A stretch of 64,000 bases of DNA from Candidatus Gastranaerophilales bacterium. Its GTDB lineage: Bacteria > Cyanobacteriota > Vampirovibrionia > Gastranaerophilales > Gastranaerophilaceae. The notes under the pieces were generated by a model. That model made no database searches and was not told the origin of the DNA. It saw nothing but the letters and a program-made list of their open reading frames with translations. Shown here piece after piece: positions 59,671 to 64,000 of the stretch (positions are counted from its first letter, which is position 1; every line of letters begins with the position of its first letter). Location of the stretch: positions 62,001 to 126,000 of the forward strand of contig CALVHA010000001.1 of NCBI GenBank assembly GCA_944327255.1. Direction: 5' to 3'. The translations under genes were made by a program, and so were the position numbers.

Positions 59671-61728
59671 ATGAGTATGAACAGCGTAAATTTGAATAAT
59701 ATGTCTTTAGGTGAAAAGATAAAATTGATGCAGCTTCAAAAGAATGGCGGCATCAATACCACTTCTACGCAAACTGTTCAGGAAAATAAAATGAATACTT
59801 CCATATTCAATAATATACAAACAAGAAGTACAAATTCTACTCAAAGCACTCAAGGAACAGAAACGACTACAAGTAGTCAAAAAACAGGGGCAAATGTTTC
59901 TGTAAATACCAATCAGGACAACATTTTCAGCAAACTTAATATGGTTTCAACATCAGGGACTTCTGCTACAAACGGTTCATCTAATGACAGATTATACGAA
60001 AACCCTGATAAATTGGAAACACAACAGGATATAACAAAAGCACAAACCCAGCTTCAAACAAGAATGGCAAAAGAAGGAACTAATATGAAGCTGGAAAGCC
60101 TTGCCATGAAACTTGAAGCAAGAAGAAACGAGCTCAGCGGAACGTCAAATAATATTCAAACGTCAGGAACCGAAGGGAGTTCCGCCAGTAACAAATCAGA
60201 AGAGACATTTGGAACAACTGAAGCAGACGGAGAAGCTGCAACCAAAGAAGCAGAAGCCGGTCAAAAAGATGCCGAGACAAAATCAAAAGAATCGGAAAAG
60301 GATCAGTCTGAAGCAAAAAGCATGTCTAAGGAAGCCCAGGCAGATAATAAAACATTAAAAAAAGACTCAAAGGCATTAGACAAGCAAATGAAAAATGCTC
60401 AAAAAACAATGTTAAAAAGTCAGCAAGAAATGGCACAATTAAGTGCTGAAATGGATGCAAATCAGGCGGAAATAGATTCTGCACTTAATCAGATAAATTC
60501 CCTACAATCAGCAGCTGCTGAAAACACAGATAGCACAGGAACAGGCGAAAGAAGTGCCTTTTCACTCAAACTTGCGGGGGAAGAAGATAATAATCCGAAA
60601 ACCAGAAGTATGAATTCAACAGCTTCAACAGGTTCATCACAATCTGCTAGCAGAAACTCAGGTTCATCAGACAATACTGCATCTCAGATAGAAAGTTTAA
60701 CAGCAACTATTGATTCAAAAACCGAAGCCAATGCTCAAATTGGTGTAAAAATGAACACGGTTCAAACAAAACAAAACAAAGCTGTTATAACAATGCAGCA
60801 TACTGTTCAAACAAAACAAAAATATTACACAAAAATGCATACAAATATTCAGAAAGAAGAAAAACTTTCTGATAAAATGCTTAAAGTTGAACAAAAGATA
60901 AATGATATAGCTCAAACTGTAGAACAAGTTGGTGACATAACCGAAAAAGTAGGTAAAGGCATGCAATATGCAGGGAATGCAATGGCAGTATGGCCACCGA
61001 CTGCAGCAGCTGGAGCAGCATTGGCAAGAGCCGGTGGTGTAACTCAAAAAATTGGTGTAGTTACTCAAAATGTAGGACAATACGGACAATTTGCCGCACA
61101 AACCGCAATGACACTGACTTATGCGGCGAAAGGAGATATCTCAAATGCTCTTATGAGTGCAGGTAGCGCAATTCAAACAGGAGCCAGCGCTGCTAAAGGG
61201 TCTAAAGAAATGAAATCACAGATGAAAGAAATTGACAACAGCGTACAAGAAGGCCTAGAAAAAGCAAATGTTTCACTTGCATCAAGAGAAGCTGCAAAAC
61301 AGGCAAAAGAATCAGGCGCTCTGGAAGAATTAGGAATGAGTAAAAAAGAATATAGAAAAGGTGTAAAAGAGCAATTAAATTCAAAACTTAATGATGGTTC
61401 CTTAAGTAAGGACGAACTTTTATCTATGACCAAAGCTGATGATGCCGGGAAACAGATAAACGGTATGATTGATACAGAAAAATTAAAAGACAGTGTTGCC
61501 CAGCAAGCAGCTGAAAAAGCTAAAAACGGCGGCCAGTCAGTATTTAAGAAGGCTGGTAACTGGTTAGCAGAAAACGGACAGGATGTCGGAAGAAAATTAA
61601 GTGCAGCCGGACAGGAATTCGCAGCAAAACAGGGCAATAAAGGAAGCTCTGCTCCTACACAGCAAAGACAGGTAGTTAGACCTGATTTCAGCGACAGACA
61701 GGCTGTATTCAGAAAAAAATTCGGATAA
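59671..61728 (+). CDS. Long Ser/Thr-rich and coiled-coil protein, 685 aa
   Basis: I do not recognise this protein. Residues 1-150 are Ser/Thr/Asn/Gln-rich and low complexity. Residues 170-290 form a Lys/Glu/Ala coiled coil (KEAEAGQKDAETKSKESEKD). A second low-complexity stretch follows, then a coiled coil with a doubled VQTKQ-type unit (NTVQTKQNKAVITMQHTVQT). Residues about 430-520 are Ala/Gly-rich and hydrophobic (MAVWPPTAAAGAALARAGGV). No signal peptide is seen. The mixture of coiled coil and hydrophobic hairpin recalls secreted translocator-type proteins, but that is only an impression. Confidence 0.7.
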   Translation: MSMNSVNLNNMSLGEKIKLMQLQKNGGINTTSTQTVQENKMNTSIFNNIQTRSTNSTQSTQGTETTTSSQKTGANVSVNTNQDNIFSKLNMVSTSGTSATNGSSNDRLYENPDKLETQQDITKAQTQLQTRMAKEGTNMKLESLAMKLEARRNELSGTSNNIQTSGTEGSSASNKSEETFGTTEADGEAATKEAEAGQKDAETKSKESEKDQSEAKSMSKEAQADNKTLKKDSKALDKQMKNAQKTMLKSQQEMAQLSAEMDANQAEIDSALNQINSLQSAAAENTDSTGTGERSAFSLKLAGEEDNNPKTRSMNSTASTGSSQSASRNSGSSDNTASQIESLTATIDSKTEANAQIGVKMNTVQTKQNKAVITMQHTVQTKQKYYTKMHTNIQKEEKLSDKMLKVEQKINDIAQTVEQVGDITEKVGKGMQYAGNAMAVWPPTAAAGAALARAGGVTQKIGVVTQNVGQYGQFAAQTAMTLTYAAKGDISNALMSAGSAIQTGASAAKGSKEMKSQMKEIDNSVQEGLEKANVSLASREAAKQAKESGALEELGMSKKEYRKGVKEQLNSKLNDGSLSKDELLSMTKADDAGKQINGMIDTEKLKDSVAQQAAEKAKNGGQSVFKKAGNWLAENGQDVGRKLSAAGQEFAAKQGNKGSSAPTQQRQVVRPDFSDRQAVFRKKFG

Positions 61729-61830
61729 TTGAACTGAATAATAAATAAAAATTCATTTAACCTTTCAGCAGATAAATTAATTAACGTTCACTTATGATAT
61801 AAGAATTCAAAAGATAAAGTTTCCTTTAAA

Positions 61831-61860
61831 AAAGACTCCTAATTGGTAGGAGTCCTTTTT
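61831..61860. terminator. Bidirectional terminator beside tRNA-Leu
   Basis: GACTCCTA with TAGGAGTC, flanked by AAAAA and CTTTTT, forms a hairpin usable on both strands: it ends the long coiled-coil gene on the plus strand and the tRNA transcript on the minus strand. Confidence 0.88.
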
Positions 61861-61863
61861 ATT

Positions 61864-61949
61864 TGCCGAAGGCCGGAGTCGAACCGGCACGTGGGGTGAA
61901 CCACACCAGATTTTGAGTCTGGCACGTCTACCAATTTCATCACTTCGGC
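61864..61949 (-). tRNA. tRNA-Leu (anticodon CAA)
   Basis: This is an 86-base class II tRNA on the minus strand. The acceptor stem is GCCGAAG with CTTCGGC, the anticodon arm CCAGA-CTCAAAA-TCTGG gives anticodon CAA for UUG, the variable arm is long (TGTGG-TTCA-CCCCACG), and the T arm is GCCGG-TTCGACT-CCGGC. CCA is not encoded. It reads the Leu codon UUG and stands alone. Confidence 0.97.
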
Positions 61950-62132
61950 TTGCTTAATGATAAAATTTTGTCCGTATTTTTATCTTAGCAAAAACAAAAT
62001 AAATATCAATAACTTTTTCAAATTTTATTTGCAATCTTTACTTTTAATCGAATATTCTTAAAATATATTATATAGAGTAATTACACTCGCAAATAAACAG
62101 GTAAGAATTAAATTGCCATCAGAAGAGGAAAC

Positions 62133-62915
62133 ATGAAAAAACTAATAATATTAACAGGCTTAATAATAATCGGGCTATGTCAAGCAGCAGGATCTGCACC
62201 TTTAACTGGAGGAGTATCAGAAATTGGCAGGGGAAACAAGGTTGTAGATGCAAAAACAAATGCTCCTATTACAGGGGCTCAAATCGCACTTCCCAAACAA
62301 GGTTACAAAACTTACACAGACAGTAATGGTAACTTTAATTTAAATACAAGAATTAACGGGGACACTATTATGTCAGTCAAAAAAGATGGATACAGACCGT
62401 TTTCAATAACTATTAATGAAAACATTGCGGCAAAACCAATGATTTTAGGAATTCAAAAGAGTGAATCCCGTGATGTAGTAATAGATTCTGACATGCTTCA
62501 TCTTGGAGACAATAATTTCTCAAATGACTCGGCAAATGCAGGAGAATTCAGACTTGAGTCAATAGGTCCTGTATATACAAAAAGATTTATGATGACAGCA
62601 AACACGCTTGCGTTTAATAATTATTTAATTATCGGTTCCATAATAGGGATAGATACCAAAATGGCAAAACAAATGCGCCAGAATCAAATCCGCAATTCAT
62701 ATTCAAGTCCTCCAGAGGTATTTTTTAACGGCAGAAAAATAGCCGAAATACGACTTAACGGAGACAATCAGAAAATAAAACTTCCACGAGCATTAATCCT
62801 GCCCGATCAAGAAAATGAAATAGTAATTCAAACGGGAATTAATCTTTTCCAGAAAGCATACGTAGATTATGACGATATTGAATTAATGAATCTATCCATT
62901 CAGACAGAAGAATAA
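62133..62915 (+). CDS. Exported protein with carboxypeptidase-regulatory-like domain, 260 aa
   Basis: A signal peptide (MKKLIILTGLIIIGLCQAAG) is followed by a CarboxypepD_reg-type beta-sandwich (about residues 35-105; KVVDAKTNAPITGAQIALPK, then TDSNGNFNLNTRIN and VKKDGYRPFS), usual in TonB receptors and surface proteins. The C-terminal half (VFFNGRKIAEIRLNGDNQKI ... DDIELMNLSIQTEE) is another beta-rich domain. It is probably located in the envelope or at the surface. AGAAGAGGAAAC precedes the ATG. A strong terminator follows. Confidence 0.78.
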   Translation: MKKLIILTGLIIIGLCQAAGSAPLTGGVSEIGRGNKVVDAKTNAPITGAQIALPKQGYKTYTDSNGNFNLNTRINGDTIMSVKKDGYRPFSITINENIAAKPMILGIQKSESRDVVIDSDMLHLGDNNFSNDSANAGEFRLESIGPVYTKRFMMTANTLAFNNYLIIGSIIGIDTKMAKQMRQNQIRNSYSSPPEVFFNGRKIAEIRLNGDNQKIKLPRALILPDQENEIVIQTGINLFQKAYVDYDDIELMNLSIQTEE

Positions 62916-62936
62916 GATTAAGGAAGAACATAAAAG

Positions 62937-62962
62937 CAACCCCCGACAATTCGGGGGTTGTT
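62937..62962. terminator. Terminator between convergent genes
   Basis: CAACCCCCGA and TCGGGGGTTG form a 10-bp GC-rich stem with a short loop, followed by TTCATTT. It ends the carboxypeptidase-regulatory-like gene and may also serve the gene at 62989. Confidence 0.85.
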
Positions 62963-62988
62963 CATTTATGGAAATATGGGGACTATTA

Positions 62989-64000
62989 TTATTGTAAGCT
63001 TTCCTGAAGTTTAGGAATCGCCTTAACGGCTTCATCTTCAGTTTTATATTTTCCGCTTCCAGGAACAACTTTGCCGTTATCACAATATACGACGATCCAT
63101 TCACCATCACGTTGAACCTGTTTATATTTTCTATCACCCTTGCCTTTTTCAACTCTAGCATCATCAAAGCCTCTTCTGGCAATCTCATCGGCATTATCTG
63201 CCAATTTAACTTTTGTACCATCGGAAAGAGTAATTTCTTTTTTCAACTCACGGTGTTTTCTATCAATTGTCTGGATAGAATCTTCGCCGGAACTCAATTT
63301 TTTCTGAAGATCCTTAAATTCTTTTGAACCTTTTTGTAAAGGGTTCCCGTTTTTATCAACATAAAGTTGAGTATAATGGTAAGGTCCACCACCAACAATT
63401 GTAGAGATCTTTTGATATTCAGGCGGAAGTTGTTTTACGTCTAAACAAGGTTTTTCATCGCAGTCAGGAGTGACAACAACTATAGGAGGCTTTTCCTCGA
63501 CTGCAGGTTTTTCTTCTACTTTTTCAGGTGTAACAATGATTTCTGGTAATTCTGTTTCAAACACTTCCTGAGCCTCGGCACGATAGTCATGTTTACCGTC
63601 TCTGTCTTTAACTAGAGCAGCAGCAGTAACAAAACCTATTGGACCAAGAATTTGCCCTAATCTATTCTTAGCAGTAGCCTTCGCAACAGCACCTGCACCT
63701 GCAGATGCTCCACCTGTTGTTGCATCAGCTGCAGCCCCTGCAACAGCTGTTGCGGCTGCACCACCCCAGATTGCAGTAGCTGCACCTGCACCCAGAAGAA
63801 TGCCTCTGTATAACCAGGTTCTATCTTTTCTATACCCTAAACCTGTTGCTTTAATTGCATCTTTTTCGGCATTTTTACTTATTCCACGTTCTTTTGAATG
63901 TTCAGCTCTATCTGCAAGAGTTAATCTGTAAGCAGTTGTATCTTTGGACATTTCTTCTTTGTATTTTTCAGGGTCAAAAACATACTGACCATTTTTACCT
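62989..64000 (-). CDS. Hypothetical protein with Ala/Gly hydrophobic region, 5' end outside the window
   Basis: The frame stays open to the window edge: codons upstream of the ATG at 63951 read QYVFDPEKYKEE without a stop, and that ATG lacks a good ribosome binding site, so the gene is partial. It has a basic N-terminal part, a Gly/Ala-rich hydrophobic block (ILLGAGAATAIWGGAAATAV) suggesting membrane insertion, a Pro/Glu/Val linker (VEEKPAVEEKPPIVVV), a Cys pair (DCDEKPC) and a C-terminal domain ending GKYKTEDEAVKAIPKLQESL. The family is not recognised. Confidence 0.7.
   Translation of the reverse strand, partial: GKNGQYVFDPEKYKEEMSKDTTAYRLTLADRAEHSKERGISKNAEKDAIKATGLGYRKDRTWLYRGILLGAGAATAIWGGAAATAVAGAAADATTGGASAGAGAVAKATAKNRLGQILGPIGFVTAAALVKDRDGKHDYRAEAQEVFETELPEIIVTPEKVEEKPAVEEKPPIVVVTPDCDEKPCLDVKQLPPEYQKISTIVGGGPYHYTQLYVDKNGNPLQKGSKEFKDLQKKLSSGEDSIQTIDRKHRELKKEITLSDGTKVKLADNADEIARRGFDDARVEKGKGDRKYKQVQRDGEWIVVYCDNGKVVPGSGKYKTEDEAVKAIPKLQESLQ

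Overview
The window comes from an AT-rich bacterium. It fits an uncultured gut member of the non-photosynthetic Cyanobacteriota (Vampirovibrionia, order Gastranaerophilales). The evidence is several short prepilin-type proteins with the FTLAEVLITLGIIG N-terminus and a recurrent MDVNGAKKPN motif, an LktA-type filamentous adhesin, a TonB-ExbB-ExbD set (so an outer membrane), and Firmicute-like genes such as RNase Y, a reverse-ordered rubrerythrin and a TrmB regulator. This assignment is inference from gene content; no rRNA gene is present.

Layout. 1-6000 (+): two unknown genes behind a promoter carrying AGGAT repeats (the second has an in-frame stop), then a tightly packed trio (MshEN-like protein, asparaginase II-type protein, an orphan sugar ABC permease) and an acyl-CoA synthetase. 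6062-16470 (-): the S10-spc ribosomal protein cluster from rpsJ to rplR. It is broken between rpsN and rpsH by two small genes and terminators, has unusually long intercistronic spacers, and ends at rplR without rpsE, rpmD, rplO or secY. 16716-24314: a small membrane protein with AGGAT repeats at its transcript start, uvrA, folP, two unknown membrane-associated proteins and gatA. 24370-36468: a prepilin region with three intact prepilin genes, one frameshifted prepilin pseudogene and two long homologous leaders, interleaved with a sensor kinase, a BlaI-type repressor with a visible operator, metF, deoC and an M20 peptidase. 36755-42833 (+): rny-ymdB-PHP phosphoesterase, a leaderless prepilin-like protein, a LOG-family hydrolase and small regulators. 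42993-49136: tuf, a zinc-ribbon/radical SAM pair, cdd, maf and rubrerythrin. 49237-57026 (-): a 1061-residue secreted adhesin, then exbD-exbD-exbB-tonB and two exported VirB10/TrbI-like proteins. 57069-64000: tdk, a TrmB regulator, tpiA, a long coiled-coil protein, tRNA-Leu(CAA) and two envelope-type proteins, the last running off the window.

Functional themes are translation (ribosomal proteins, EF-Tu, GatA, tRNA-Leu), one-carbon, nucleotide and folate metabolism (folP, metF, deoC, cdd, tdk), RNA turnover (rny, ymdB) and a large share of envelope or surface proteins. The most unusual material is regulatory. Two prepilin genes share 116 identical bases over their N-terminal codons and share roughly 200-base leaders, one of which has a 12-C homopolymer. 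Four promoters place Shine-Dalgarno-like AGGA sequences at the predicted transcript 5' end, far from the start codon. Several ribosomal protein genes have long spacers, and the one before rplC contains three adjacent strong hairpins.
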